Positions 25,973 to 35,197 of a stretch of DNA of 64,000 nt are shown piece by piece; position 1 is the stretch's first letter, and each line of letters opens with the position of its first letter. The notes under the pieces are model-generated. The model saw only the letters and a list, made by a program, of their open reading frames with translations, had not been told where the DNA came from and did no database searches. The DNA comes from JALZAI01 sp038207565. Its GTDB lineage: Bacteria > Actinomycetota > Actinomycetes > Mycobacteriales > Jatrophihabitantaceae. Made by a program: the position numbers and the translations under genes. Location: the NCBI GenBank assembly GCA_038207565.1, contig JBBQZQ010000018.1:15296-79295 (forward strand), read 5' to 3'.

Positions 25973-27391
25973 CTAGGCCAGGTGCACGTAGTCGAAGTCG
26001 AACTGCTGACCGTTGATGCCCTGTCGCGGCGGCGCGATCCATGCTGCGATCTTGCCGCGTTCGTGCACCGGCTGCATCAAGGAGCGCACATGCGTCTTGT
26101 CGACGTCGGTCGGCAGCCAGTCGCCCTTGCGCTGTTCCCACTCCGGTGCGGAGATCTTCTTCCCGTCGGGCGTGGCCTCGATTCCGGAGTACGCGCCGAC
26201 CTGCCGGTTGAACGCGATGCTCGGCAGGTACAGCCGCTGTGACAGACCGGCGTCGTCGAGGATCTTGTTCCAGCGCTTGACGCCACCCGCACAGTCGCTG
26301 ATGTACTCGCGGCGCAGGTCGGTGTTGAGGCCCACGAGCGCGGACACCTCGGTCTGCCCGATTTCGCCGTCCACGAGCGCGTCCACGTTCATCGCGTCGT
26401 CGGACAGGCGGTGATCGTCCTTGCGGCGTTCCTCCATCCAGCGTCCTTTGATGCCGGCGGTGTAGTAGTTGGCGACATTCGTCGACGTCTCGGATCCGAA
26501 CAGGTCCAGCGACACCGAGTAGTGGAAGTTGAGGTACTTCTGAATGATCGGCAGCGGAATGCCGCCGTGGGCTGCGACCTCGTCGGAGTCGTGTTCCAGG
26601 ATCAGTTCGACGGTGCGCTGGACGACGCGGTCGATGCCGGTCGTGCCCACCATCATGTGGTGCGCCTCCTCCTTGAGCATGAACTCGCAGGTGCGCGAGA
26701 GCGGGTCGAAGGCCGACTCCTTCAGGGTCCCGAGCTGGTACTTGCCGTCTCGGTCGGTGAAGTAGGTGAACATGAAGAACGACAGCCAGTCGGGCGTCTC
26801 TTCGTTGAAGGCGCCGAGGATGCGCGGGCTGTCCTCGCTGCCGGAGTTGCGGTGCAGCAGCTCTTCAGCCTCCTCGCGTCCCTCACGTCCGAAGTAGGCA
26901 TGCAGGAGGTAGACCATCGCCCACAGGTGACGACCCTCCTCGACGTTGACCTGGAAGAGGTTGCGCAGGTCGTAGAGGCTGGGTGCCGTCGCGCCGAGAT
27001 TGCGCTGCTGCTCGACCGACGCAGGCTCGGTGTCGCCCTGGATGACGATCAGGCGCTGCAGGTCGGCGCGGTACTCGCCAGGCACCTTCTGCCAGGCCGG
27101 CTCACCCTTGTGCTGACCGAAGCCGATGTTGCGACTGCGGTCCCGCTCGGAAAGAAAGATTCCCCAGCGATAGTCCTTCATCGCGACGTGGCCGAAGTGT
27201 GCCCAGCCCTCGCGTCCGACGTTGACAGCGGTGCGCAGGTAGACGTCCTGCGTCGGCAGCGTCGGGCCCATCGACTCCCACCAGTTCAGGAAGTTCGGTT
27301 GCCACGACTCGAGGGCGCGTTGCAGGCGACGGTCCTCGTGCAGCTCCACGTTGTTCGGGATCTTCTCGCTGTAGTCGGCGGTGGTCGTCAT
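25973..27391 (-). CDS. boxB: Benzoyl-CoA 2,3-epoxidase subunit BoxB
   Basis: Diiron oxygenase that epoxidises benzoyl-CoA at C2-C3 using O2. The 472-residue protein carries the diiron ligand segments GDTEPASVEQQ (about 119-129), VNVEEGRHLWAM (about 149-158; E and H), FNEETPDWLSF (about 195-205) and MLKEEAHHMMVG (about 238-249; E and H), matching BoxB of Azoarcus/Thauera in order and spacing. ATG 27391 has AGGAGG about 9 nt upstream. It follows boxC by 30 bp. The electron-supplying BoxA reductase is not encoded nearby, so electrons must come from elsewhere. Confidence 0.95.
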   Translation of the reverse strand: MTTTADYSEKIPNNVELHEDRRLQRALESWQPNFLNWWESMGPTLPTQDVYLRTAVNVGREGWAHFGHVAMKDYRWGIFLSERDRSRNIGFGQHKGEPAWQKVPGEYRADLQRLIVIQGDTEPASVEQQRNLGATAPSLYDLRNLFQVNVEEGRHLWAMVYLLHAYFGREGREEAEELLHRNSGSEDSPRILGAFNEETPDWLSFFMFTYFTDRDGKYQLGTLKESAFDPLSRTCEFMLKEEAHHMMVGTTGIDRVVQRTVELILEHDSDEVAAHGGIPLPIIQKYLNFHYSVSLDLFGSETSTNVANYYTAGIKGRWMEERRKDDHRLSDDAMNVDALVDGEIGQTEVSALVGLNTDLRREYISDCAGGVKRWNKILDDAGLSQRLYLPSIAFNRQVGAYSGIEATPDGKKISAPEWEQRKGDWLPTDVDKTHVRSLMQPVHERGKIAAWIAPPRQGINGQQFDFDYVHLA

Positions 27392-27421
27392 GCTGCCTGC
27401 CTCCTCTGTTCGCTCACTCGG

Positions 27422-29110
27422 TCAGACTCGCTTCCGGTCGAATTGGGCCCGCTGCCCCGTACCGAACTTGCGCAGTGCGCCGTCCGGCCCGGACGCATTC
27501 GGGCGGTAGAAGATCCAGTTCTGCCACGCGGTGAGCCGACCGAAGATCTTCGTCTCCATCGTCTCCGGCCCGACGAACCGATAGTTCGCTTCGAGTCCGG
27601 TGAGCGCGTCGGGGCTGAAGCTGCCGCGTTCCTCGAGGGTGATGCGAACCTCCTCGTCCCAGTCGATGTCGTCCGGCGCGAACGTGACCAGGCCCAGTTC
27701 GGCGGCGTCCTCACCCTGCAGCGGCGTGTTCTTCGTCGCCACGACAGCGGCCACACCCTCGTCGTCGCCGTAGAAACGGGTGTGCAGCCGGGTCAAGCCG
27801 TTGCCCATCGGCAGCGGTCCCAGGTTGATGTCGCCGACGGTGATCGCGGCCGGCTCGGCGTCTGGGTCGATGTCCTCGAACGCACCGACCAGCTGGAACG
27901 ACCGGTCGGCGGCGAGCGCGAGTTCGAGCAAGGAGCCCGCGAAGCAGCTACCCGGCTCGATCAATGCGATCAGGCTGCGACTGGTGACGTCGAGCCGCTT
28001 GAGGGTGCGCTTGAGATAGTGCAGCACCTCCTTCGCTGCCCAATCGTCGTGCTCCATCAGGAACGTGTCATGAGCCAGCACCTGTTGGGCGTCTCCGGCG
28101 GTGCGGAACACCCAGGTGCCGAGCTCGAGTTCGTTGGCGCGCAGATCCAGGATGAGATCGTCGAGCTCACGGGTGATGGCCAGCGTCCAGAAGTTCTCGT
28201 CGATCGGTCCGGCGGGTGCTGTCTCGGGCGCGCGCACGGTGATCTCGACGGTCTTGGAAGCGCGGTCCAGCGTGGCGCTGACATGCCGGTAACCGATCTC
28301 GTCGTCGGTGCGTGTCTTGTCGAGTTCGGTGAGCGTGATGCCCGGTGCGTCGGACGGGCGACCGGCCCGGTCGGCAAGCTCGGCTGCCCGCGCTGCCACC
28401 GTCTCGTCCCACTTCGGGCGTGGCACCGCCTCGTCGACCAGCCGCCACTGCACTGCCTTCTTGCCGCCGATCCCTTCGGACTTGGTGCTGAAGTAGTCGG
28501 CGCGGTCGCGGCGGACATGGCGCTTGTCGACCACGCGGGTGAGTCCACCGGTTCCCGGCAACACGCCGAGCAGCGGCAGTTCGGGCAGCGACACGGCGGA
28601 GCTGCGGTCGTCGACGAGCATGATGTGCTCGCACGCCAGCGCCAGTTCGTAGCCGCCGCCCGAGGCCGTGCCGTTCAGTGCGGCCAAATAGGTCTGGCCG
28701 GAGTTTTCGGTCGCGTCCTCGATGCCGTTGCGTGTCTCGTTGGTGAATTTGCAGAAGTTGACTTTCCACGGGTGCGGGGACGCCGCGAGCATGCGAATGT
28801 TCGCGCCGGCGCAGAAGATCTTGTCCTTACCGCTGGTCAACACCACGACGCGCACCTCGGGATGTTCGAAGCGCAGCCGCTGCACCGCGTCATAGAGCTC
28901 GATGTCGACGCCGAGATCGTAGGAGTTCAGCTTCAATTCGTAGCCGGGGACGAGCCCGGCCTTCTCGTCCACATCCATCGTCAGGGTTGCGACTGCGCCT
29001 TCGATGGCGAGGCGCCAGTGCCGGTAACGGGACGGATCGGTACGGAACTCGACCCGTTGCGACTCGATCTCGGACGCCTCGGTCACAGGCGGAGTGGCAA
29101 GTGTGGTCAT
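27422..29110 (-). CDS. boxC: 2,3-epoxybenzoyl-CoA dihydrolase BoxC
   Basis: Crotonase-fold enzyme that opens the epoxide ring with two waters, giving 3,4-dehydroadipyl-CoA semialdehyde and formate. The 562 residues have two crotonase-like halves: GKDKIFCAGANIRML and ALNGTASGGGYELALACEHI (about 100-165), and a second enoyl-CoA-hydratase-like region beyond 300. The length matches BoxC (about 550-560). ATG 29110 has GAGGAGG (29120-29126) 9 nt upstream; an in-frame ATG seven codons earlier overlaps that site and is rejected. First gene of the box operon. Confidence 0.95.
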   Translation of the reverse strand: MTTLATPPVTEASEIESQRVEFRTDPSRYRHWRLAIEGAVATLTMDVDEKAGLVPGYELKLNSYDLGVDIELYDAVQRLRFEHPEVRVVVLTSGKDKIFCAGANIRMLAASPHPWKVNFCKFTNETRNGIEDATENSGQTYLAALNGTASGGGYELALACEHIMLVDDRSSAVSLPELPLLGVLPGTGGLTRVVDKRHVRRDRADYFSTKSEGIGGKKAVQWRLVDEAVPRPKWDETVAARAAELADRAGRPSDAPGITLTELDKTRTDDEIGYRHVSATLDRASKTVEITVRAPETAPAGPIDENFWTLAITRELDDLILDLRANELELGTWVFRTAGDAQQVLAHDTFLMEHDDWAAKEVLHYLKRTLKRLDVTSRSLIALIEPGSCFAGSLLELALAADRSFQLVGAFEDIDPDAEPAAITVGDINLGPLPMGNGLTRLHTRFYGDDEGVAAVVATKNTPLQGEDAAELGLVTFAPDDIDWDEEVRITLEERGSFSPDALTGLEANYRFVGPETMETKIFGRLTAWQNWIFYRPNASGPDGALRKFGTGQRAQFDRKRV

Positions 29111-29145
29111 CGGTTCGATCCTCCTCGTCATCGCGTTCAGGTCAA

Positions 29146-29174
29146 TTGTCTACAACACGCTGCTCTGCCGTCAA
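29146..29174 (-). promoter_or_regulatory. Box operon promoter with overlapping GntR-like operator
   Basis: On the minus strand TTGACG (29169-29174) and TAGACA (29147-29152) are 16 bp apart, upstream of boxC. The 10-bp palindrome TTGTCTACAA (29146-29155) overlaps the -10 box and fits the TNGT-Nx-ACNA pattern bound by FadR-group GntR repressors. No regulator is encoded next to the operon, so the factor is unknown. Confidence 0.5.
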
Positions 29175-29222
29175 GTATTCGTAGCAGATAAATCGGTCAC
29201 TGCGCCCACCCGGCCGGGTACC

Positions 29223-30053
29223 TCAGCGTCCGGCCGACGCGGCCCGCAACGCAGCCGCCATCTCCGCGTGGGGAGCGGGACGACCTGTCATCAGCTCGAC
29301 CTGGGCCTCGGCCTGGTGCAACAACATCGCCGCGCCACTGAGCATCAGCCCGCCGGCGGCGGCGACCGCCGCCGCCAACCTAGTCGGCCAGGCCTCATAG
29401 ACCACGTCGAGCACACTCTGCTCGGGGCGCCAGGCCGCCGCGACGAGCGGATCCGCCGCACCCCGGGGCAACGTCGACACGACGAGGTCGGCCGCCAGGG
29501 CCGGCGCGTCCACGCCCAGCACACCAACCTCGAGCGTCACTCCCAGCGCTGCTGCTGTGGCGCGCAACTCGACGGTCCGGGCCACGTCTCGAACCAGCAC
29601 AACACAACCCGGCAGGCCCAGCTCAGCGAGAGCCGCCACCGCGGCCTGCGCCGTGCCCCCGGCGCCGAGGACGGTGGCGGTGCGCGGCGCAATCCCGGCA
29701 GCACGCACGGTGACGACGATCCCGGTCACGTCGGTGTTCTCGGCGACCCATCCACCGGCGGGATGTGGTGTGAGCGTGTTCGCAGCGCCCACCGCGCGGG
29801 CGAGCGGACGGATCTCGGCGGCGATGCGGAGCAGCGCGCGCTTCAGCGGCATCGTGGCTGAGAACCCCGCCCAGTCGCCGCGTTGGGCGAGCACTGCATC
29901 GAGATCGTCGACACCGCAGTCGATCGCCTCATAGGTCCACGTCAGGCCGAGCGCGGCGTACGCCGCCCGGTGCAACGCCGGCGACAGAGAGTGCCCGATC
30001 GGGCGCCCGAGCACCCCGGCGTGCCGGACCCGGTCAGGCCCAGCCTCAGCCAC
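29223..30053 (-). CDS. aroE: Shikimate dehydrogenase
   Basis: NADPH-dependent reduction of 3-dehydroshikimate, aromatic amino-acid pathway. The 276 residues show GRPIGHSLSPALHRAAYAAL near the N-terminus, the catalytic lysine in SATMPLKRALL, GAANTL, ENTDVTG, the nucleotide motif LGAGGTAQAAVAAL and the C-terminal MLLHQAEAQVELMTG. GTG 30053 starts inside the last codons of mltG (8-nt overlap). The alaS-ruvX-mltG-aroE order is the usual one in actinobacteria. Confidence 0.95.
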   Translation of the reverse strand: MAEAGPDRVRHAGVLGRPIGHSLSPALHRAAYAALGLTWTYEAIDCGVDDLDAVLAQRGDWAGFSATMPLKRALLRIAAEIRPLARAVGAANTLTPHPAGGWVAENTDVTGIVVTVRAAGIAPRTATVLGAGGTAQAAVAALAELGLPGCVVLVRDVARTVELRATAAALGVTLEVGVLGVDAPALAADLVVSTLPRGAADPLVAAAWRPEQSVLDVVYEAWPTRLAAAVAAAGGLMLSGAAMLLHQAEAQVELMTGRPAPHAEMAAALRAASAGR

Positions 30054-31332
30054 AGCCCCAGTTGTTCTTCTTACACGTGGCGGCCGCCGCGGTGAACGCT
30101 TTCTCGTCAGCAGTGAAGAACAGGTGCCCGGCTGCGTCCCCGTTGACATAGAAGAGCCACTTGCCGGCGGCCGGGTTCACTGCGGCATTCATCGCGTCCG
30201 AACCCGGGTTGTCGATCGGTGTCGGCGGCAGGCCGGCGTGCTTGTAGGTGTTGTACGGGCCCTGCACATCGGCGTAGATGACCTTGCTCGGGTCCAGGCC
30301 TCGCAGTTTGGCCGCGTAGGCGCTCGTCGCGTCGATCTGCAGCGGCTTGCCTGCCTTGAGCCGATTCAGGATCACCCGCGCGACCTTCGGCAGGTCGGCG
30401 GGGAACTTGGCCTCCGCCTGCGCGATGGAGGCGATGATCAACGCCTGGTAGGGCGCGATGCCCGACTGCTTGGCCGCATCGGTGAATCCGGTGCTGCGGT
30501 CCTGCGCGGTGAAGCGGGTGACCATCTTCTGCAGGGCGTCCCGCGGCGCGATTCCCGCGTCGAGGGAGTACGTCGCGGGGTACAGGAACCCCTCGGGGGA
30601 GCCAGGTGCCTGCGAGCCGTCCTGGTAGTCGATCGGCAGACCGATCTTGGTGCTGTTCTCGATCGCGGCCACGATCGCGTCGTGCCGCGACGCTCCGAGG
30701 ACCTTCTCGAGCTTCTTCTCGACATCGACGACTGTTGCACCTTCGGTCACGATCAGGTCGTTCGCGGTGTCGCGCGACGCCGGGTCGAGCAGCAGCGCCA
30801 GCGCGCTCGCGCCGGACATGTGCTCGTGCAGGCGATAGGAGCCCGGCTGGATGTTCTGCGAGTCCGAGTCCGCCGATGCAGCGTCGGTGAAAGCCTCCTG
30901 GCTGGCGACCACGCCGGCAGCGAACAGGGTCTTGCCGATGGCGGACGCAGAATCGCCGGAGTGCACGGTTACCGTCACCAGCGGCTGATCGGCGCCGTTG
31001 CCCGAGTAGTTCTCGGTACGGAAGTAGCTGATCACCCGCGGAACGATGAACAGGGTCACCGCCGCGACCAACACGGCGGCAAGCAGCACCGACAGCCGCC
31101 CGCGACGGCGGTGCCGGCGGCGCCGGACCTGGTGCTCGTCGCGGCGGCGCGCGCGACGATCGTCGGCCCGGGTGAGGTGCGCGGACCGGCGCGGGTCGTC
31201 GGCGTCGTCGTCCTCGTCGGCGCCGAACAGCAAGCTTTTCGGGTCGACGCCGGGCAACGATTCGCGCTCGCGTTGCGTCACGCCTGCGAACTCCCGTTCC
31301 TCGTCCGGTCGCGCAGTGCCGGCATCGATCAT
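30046..31332 (-). CDS. mltG: Endolytic murein transglycosylase MltG (YceG-like)
   Basis: Membrane-anchored lytic transglycosylase trimming nascent glycan strands. The 428 residues have a long charged cytoplasmic N-terminus (Asp- then Arg-rich, 1-80), one membrane segment (LSVLLAAVLVAAVTLFIVP, about 80-98) and an external YceG domain. Its features are TVTVHSGDSASAIGKTLFAAGVV, GFLYPATYSLD, the catalytic glutamate in IASIAQAEAKFPADLPKVA, ARVILNRL, YNTYKHAGLPPTPI and HLFFTADEKAF. ATGA overlap with ruvX supports the start. Confidence 0.94.
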   Translation of the reverse strand: MIDAGTARPDEEREFAGVTQRERESLPGVDPKSLLFGADEDDDADDPRRSAHLTRADDRRARRRDEHQVRRRRHRRRGRLSVLLAAVLVAAVTLFIVPRVISYFRTENYSGNGADQPLVTVTVHSGDSASAIGKTLFAAGVVASQEAFTDAASADSDSQNIQPGSYRLHEHMSGASALALLLDPASRDTANDLIVTEGATVVDVEKKLEKVLGASRHDAIVAAIENSTKIGLPIDYQDGSQAPGSPEGFLYPATYSLDAGIAPRDALQKMVTRFTAQDRSTGFTDAAKQSGIAPYQALIIASIAQAEAKFPADLPKVARVILNRLKAGKPLQIDATSAYAAKLRGLDPSKVIYADVQGPYNTYKHAGLPPTPIDNPGSDAMNAAVNPAAGKWLFYVNGDAAGHLFFTADEKAFTAAAATCKKNNWGCG

Positions 31333-31784
31333 CCGGCCCGCATGGTGTCCAGCCAGTGCTGCAAAAGCTCCACCGCCGCGGCCTGGTCGATGACCGCACG
31401 GCTGGCCCTGCTACCACGGACGCCGCCCTGCCGGAGCTTACGCTGCGCGGACACGGTCGTCAGGCGTTCGTCCACATACTGAACGGGAATGTCCGGGCTG
31501 CGATCGGCGAGCAGGTTGCCGTATCGCCGGGCCATTGCAGCCGAGGGTCCTTCGCGTCCCCCCAGCGTTCGCGGCAGTCCGACGACGATGCCGACCGCGT
31601 TCCACTCCGCGGCCAACCCGAGTACGTCTGCAACGTCACGATTGCCGGTTTCGTCACGGGCGAGGGTGACCAGTGGCACGGCGAGGACGCCCGACGGGTC
31701 GCTCCGCGCGACGCCGACCCGCACCGTCCCGACGTCGATGCCCAGCCAGACTCCCGGCGTCCGACCTGCTCTGGATTCCGACAC
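31329..31784 (-). CDS. ruvX: Putative pre-16S rRNA nuclease / Holliday junction resolvase-like YqgF
   Basis: RNase H-fold nuclease of 151 residues. Motifs are GIDVGTVRVGVARSD (first catalytic Asp), GIVVGLPRTLGGREGPSA, VQYVDERLTT (second acid) and SRAVIDQAAAVELLQHWL (final Asp). E. coli YqgF matures 16S rRNA 5' ends. GTG 31784 starts 4 bp after the alaS stop; the open frame upstream overlaps alaS and is not used. It overlaps mltG by ATGA. Confidence 0.93.
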   Translation of the reverse strand: MSESRAGRTPGVWLGIDVGTVRVGVARSDPSGVLAVPLVTLARDETGNRDVADVLGLAAEWNAVGIVVGLPRTLGGREGPSAAMARRYGNLLADRSPDIPVQYVDERLTTVSAQRKLRQGGVRGSRASRAVIDQAAAVELLQHWLDTMRAG

Positions 31785-31788
31785 GGCC

Positions 31789-34491
31789 TCAGCGAGCGGA
31801 CAGATGCGCCCGTACCGCCGCGAACGCGGCGCCGAGCTGGGCGCTATCGCCTCCGGCGCCCTGCGCGAGATCGGCCTTGCCCCCGCCGCGCGCCCCGAGC
31901 ACCGGGGCGAACGTGCGCACCAGCTCCCCCGCACCCAGTCCCGCACCCTGACCGGCGTCGTTGACGGACGCGACGAACCTGACGCCGGCGTCCGCGGCTG
32001 AGGCGAGCAGCACGACTGCCGGGTCGGCGGGGCGCAGGCGAGCCCGCACGTCCATCGCCAGCGAGCGAAGGTCGCTGCCAGTCACCCCGGCGGGGGCCTC
32101 GGCTGCGACCAGCTGCACGCCGCCGATGTCCTCGGCAGCCGCCGCCAAGGATCCGGCGCTGGCGAGCACCTGGGCCACCCGCAACCGGTCCAGCTCGCGT
32201 TCGGCAGTCTTCAACCGGTCGAGGACGTTGTTGATGCGCTCAGGCAGTTGTTCGGGTTTGGCTTTGAACTCCGTTGCCAAGGACTGCACCAGGACGTGTT
32301 CGCGGGCGAGGTAGTGGAATGCGTCCATGCCCACGAGCGCCTCGACGCGGCGGACACCCGAGCCGATGGACGCCTCGCCCAGCAGCTTGATCATGCCGAT
32401 CACCGAGCTGCGTGGGACATGGGTGCCGCCACACAGTTCGCGCGAGTAGTCGCCGATCTCGACGATGCGTACTCGCTCGCCGTACTTCTCGCCGAACATC
32501 GCGATCGCGCCGAGCCGCCGCGCCTCGTCCTGGTCCGTGACGAACCAGCGCACCTCGAGGTCGCGCAGCAGCACGTCGTTGATCTCGTCCTCGACGTCGC
32601 CCAGCACGGTGTGCGGGACGGCGCTGGGCGTGGTGAAGTCGAAGCGCAGCCGCCCGGGAGCGTTCAGGGATCCTGCCTGCGCGGCCTGGTCGCCGAGTGC
32701 CTTGCGCAGTCCCGCGTGCAGCAGGTGCGTCGCGGAGTGGCTTCGCGAGACCGACGCCCGCCGCTCGATGTCGACCTTGGCAAGTGCCAGGTCGTCGGGC
32801 CGGACCTCGCCGGACAGCACCGTCGCGCGGTGCACGATCAACCCGGGCAGGGGCTGCTGGACATCGACGACGGTGAGCTCTGCCTCGTGGTCCGGTGCGC
32901 TGATCGAGATGCGTCCCCAGTCGGCCTCCTGGCCGCCGCCCTCGGCGTAGAACGGGGTCGCGTCGAGGACCAGCTCCACCTCGTCGCCCTCGTGCGCTGC
33001 CGAAAGCGGGCCAAGGGCCCCGATGAGGGCGGTGACCGTCGACTCGCGTGCCACGTCGGTGTAGCCGGTGAAGTTCACGGCGCCGGAATCGAGCGCGGAC
33101 CGATAGATCGACAGGTCGATGTGCCCGGTTCGCTTCTCGCGGGCGTCGGCCTTGGCGCGGGCCCGCTGCTCGGCCATCAGCCGGCGAAAGCCGTCCTCGT
33201 CGATGTCGATGTCCTGCTCGGCCGCCATCTCGACGGTGAGGTCGATCGGGAAGCCGTAGGTGTCGTGCAGCTGGAACGCCTTGTCCCCGGACAGCACGCT
33301 GTTCCCGGCCCGCAAGGTGTCGGCGACCGCGACGTCGAGGATGGTCGTCCCCGCCCGCAGGGTGTGCCGAAAGGCCTCCTCCTCGCCGTAGGCGTAGGTG
33401 GAGATGCGGTCGAAGTCGCCGGCGAGCTCGGGATAGGACGGGGCCATGCAGTCCCGCGCAACCGGCAGCAGCTCGGGCAGCGCCGGGTCCTCGTACCCGA
33501 GTAACCGCATCGAGCGGATCGCCCTGCGCAGGATGCGGCGCAGCACGTACCCGCGGCCCTCGTTCGCGGGCGTCACCCCGTCGCCGATGAGCATCAGCGC
33601 GGAGCGGACGTGGTCGGCGATGACCCGCAGCCGCACGTCGTCGGGGTGCGACTCGCTCGCGGCGTGGCCGGAATGCGCGCCGTAGACCTTGCCCGACAAC
33701 GCAGCCGCACGGTCCAGGATCGGGCGGGTCTGGTCGATCTCGTAGAGGTTGTCGACGCCCTGCAGCAACGTCGCGAGCCGTTCCATGCCCATGCCGGTGT
33801 CGATGTTCTTGGCCGGCAGCTCGCCCAGGACGGGGAAGTCGGACTTGCCCGGCCCGGTGTTCGGGCCACGTTCGTTCTGCATGAACACGAGGTTCCAGAA
33901 CTCCATGTAACGGTCTTCGTCGACCTCGGGACCGCCCTGCTTGCCGTACTCGGGCCCGCGGTCGTAGTAGAGCTCGCTGCAGGGGCCGCAGGGCCCGGGA
34001 ATGCCCATTGACCAGAAGTTGTCGTCCATGCCCATGCGGACGATTCGATCGAGCGGCAACCCGATCTGCTTATGCCAGATGTCGATGGCTTCGTCGTCGT
34101 CGAGGTAGACCGTCGCCCAGATCCGATCACCGTCCAGACCGAAACCGCCGTCGGTGACGGGCTTCGTGGACAGGTCCCAGGCGAGGCGGACCGCTTCGTC
34201 CTTGAAGTAGTCGCCGAAGCTGAAGTTGCCGTTCATCTGGAAGAAGGTGCCGTGCCGCGTGGTCTTGCCGACCTCTTCGATGTCGAGGGTGCGGATGCAC
34301 TTCTGAATGCTCGTCGCCCGCGGCCAGGGCGCCGCCTCCTGCCCCACGAAGTACGGCACGAACTGCACCATGCCGGCGACCACGAACAGCAGGTTCGGGT
34401 CGTTGTAGGGCAGCGGCAGGCTGGGGACGACGTGGTGGTCGTTGGACTCGAAGTGCCCGAGGAAGCGCCGCCGGATCTCCGCGGATTCCAC
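31789..34491 (-). CDS. alaS: Alanyl-tRNA synthetase
   Basis: Charges tRNA-Ala. The 900-residue class II enzyme begins with IRRRFLGHFESNDHHVVPS and has QKCIRTLDIEEVGKTTRHGTFF, GDYFKDEAV, GMGMERLATLLQG, the editing domain with SHSATHLLHAGLRKAL, ELCGGTHVPRSSVIG (zinc-type editing-site motif) and a C-terminal DHHA1 domain ending in GGGKADLAQGAG. GTG 34491 shares one base with the stop of the upstream small gene (TAGTG). It heads the alaS-ruvX-mltG-aroE series. Confidence 0.97.
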   Translation of the reverse strand: MESAEIRRRFLGHFESNDHHVVPSLPLPYNDPNLLFVVAGMVQFVPYFVGQEAAPWPRATSIQKCIRTLDIEEVGKTTRHGTFFQMNGNFSFGDYFKDEAVRLAWDLSTKPVTDGGFGLDGDRIWATVYLDDDEAIDIWHKQIGLPLDRIVRMGMDDNFWSMGIPGPCGPCSELYYDRGPEYGKQGGPEVDEDRYMEFWNLVFMQNERGPNTGPGKSDFPVLGELPAKNIDTGMGMERLATLLQGVDNLYEIDQTRPILDRAAALSGKVYGAHSGHAASESHPDDVRLRVIADHVRSALMLIGDGVTPANEGRGYVLRRILRRAIRSMRLLGYEDPALPELLPVARDCMAPSYPELAGDFDRISTYAYGEEEAFRHTLRAGTTILDVAVADTLRAGNSVLSGDKAFQLHDTYGFPIDLTVEMAAEQDIDIDEDGFRRLMAEQRARAKADAREKRTGHIDLSIYRSALDSGAVNFTGYTDVARESTVTALIGALGPLSAAHEGDEVELVLDATPFYAEGGGQEADWGRISISAPDHEAELTVVDVQQPLPGLIVHRATVLSGEVRPDDLALAKVDIERRASVSRSHSATHLLHAGLRKALGDQAAQAGSLNAPGRLRFDFTTPSAVPHTVLGDVEDEINDVLLRDLEVRWFVTDQDEARRLGAIAMFGEKYGERVRIVEIGDYSRELCGGTHVPRSSVIGMIKLLGEASIGSGVRRVEALVGMDAFHYLAREHVLVQSLATEFKAKPEQLPERINNVLDRLKTAERELDRLRVAQVLASAGSLAAAAEDIGGVQLVAAEAPAGVTGSDLRSLAMDVRARLRPADPAVVLLASAADAGVRFVASVNDAGQGAGLGAGELVRTFAPVLGARGGGKADLAQGAGGDSAQLGAAFAAVRAHLSAR

Positions 34492-34736
34492 TACTGTTCG
34501 ACTTTCCCCAGTGACCCGTCGATGCCGGCCCCCGCACGCAGCTCCGCCTCGCGCTCGGTCATCGCCGCTCGAACATCGATCCCGAATGTGCGGATCGACT
34601 GACCGAGGTCGGCGAGCGCGTCGGCGAACGATGTCGCCATGTTGCTCGGCGTCATCCGCTCGGCCGCGCGCTGCAGCTTGCGCACGACGAGGACGCCGAT
34701 CGTGACGCCCATGGCCAGCCAGAAGATTCTGCGCAC
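34491..34736 (-). CDS. Small membrane-anchored protein, DUF6167-like
   Basis: An 81-residue protein with an N-terminal membrane helix (FWLAMGVTIGVLVVRKL, about 5-21) and a helical tail (FADALADLGQSIRTFGIDVRAAMTEREAELR). This matches the small proteins found just upstream of alaS in streptomycetes and relatives (DUF6167). Function unknown. It lies 2 bp after the DUF948 gene and overlaps alaS by one base. Confidence 0.78.
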   Translation of the reverse strand: MRRIFWLAMGVTIGVLVVRKLQRAAERMTPSNMATSFADALADLGQSIRTFGIDVRAAMTEREAELRAGAGIDGSLGKVEQ

Positions 34737-34738
34737 GA

Positions 34739-35140
34739 TCAGCCCGCCTTCCGGCCGGCGCGTTGCTTGCGAGCGTCCCGCACTACCTCGGCGTCGCGGC
34801 GCGTCTGCACCGTCTTGCGCACGCCGTAGCTGAACGCGGCCGCCTTGATCAGGGGGCTGCCCAGCGTGCTCGAAACGATCGACGTCAGCGCTGCCGCGTT
34901 CGTGGTCATCGAGTTGACGTTCTTCGTGATGCCCTCGACCTGGACGAGCTGGGCGTTGACCTGCGTCAGCGTGCCCTGGGCGTCATCGAGCAACGGCGAC
35001 ATGCCGTCGTGGGTCTTGCGGATCGCGAGCGTCGCCTCGTCCAGCGTGCGGCCCAGCTTCAGCAGCGGTACGGCCAGCAACAGGACGAGCAGGACGAACG
35101 CGCCGGCCGCGACGAGCGCGGCAATGGCCCCTCCGGACAC
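34739..35140 (-). CDS. DUF948-family membrane protein
   Basis: A 133-residue protein with one N-terminal membrane segment (IAALVAAGAFVLLVLLLAVPLL, about 5-26) followed by a long amphipathic region (TLTQVNAQLVQVEGITKNVNSMTTNAAALTS-type heptads) and a basic tail. This is the DUF948 layout, of unknown function and conserved beside alaS. GTG 35140 with GAGGAGG (35147-35153) 6 nt upstream decides the start. It is probably cotranscribed with the small gene and alaS. Confidence 0.8.
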   Translation of the reverse strand: MSGGAIAALVAAGAFVLLVLLLAVPLLKLGRTLDEATLAIRKTHDGMSPLLDDAQGTLTQVNAQLVQVEGITKNVNSMTTNAAALTSIVSSTLGSPLIKAAAFSYGVRKTVQTRRDAEVVRDARKQRAGRKAG

Positions 35141-35197
35141 AGGCGGCCTCCTCAAAGATCAATCGGTGCGGGAATGCAACCTGTCGACCCTATCGGG

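Noticed and set aside
26411..29191. A 926-codon open frame on the plus strand opposite boxB and boxC
   Set aside because: It is antisense to two clearly conserved genes, its sequence is Val/Arg/Asp-rich without domains, and such mirror frames are expected in high-GC DNA.
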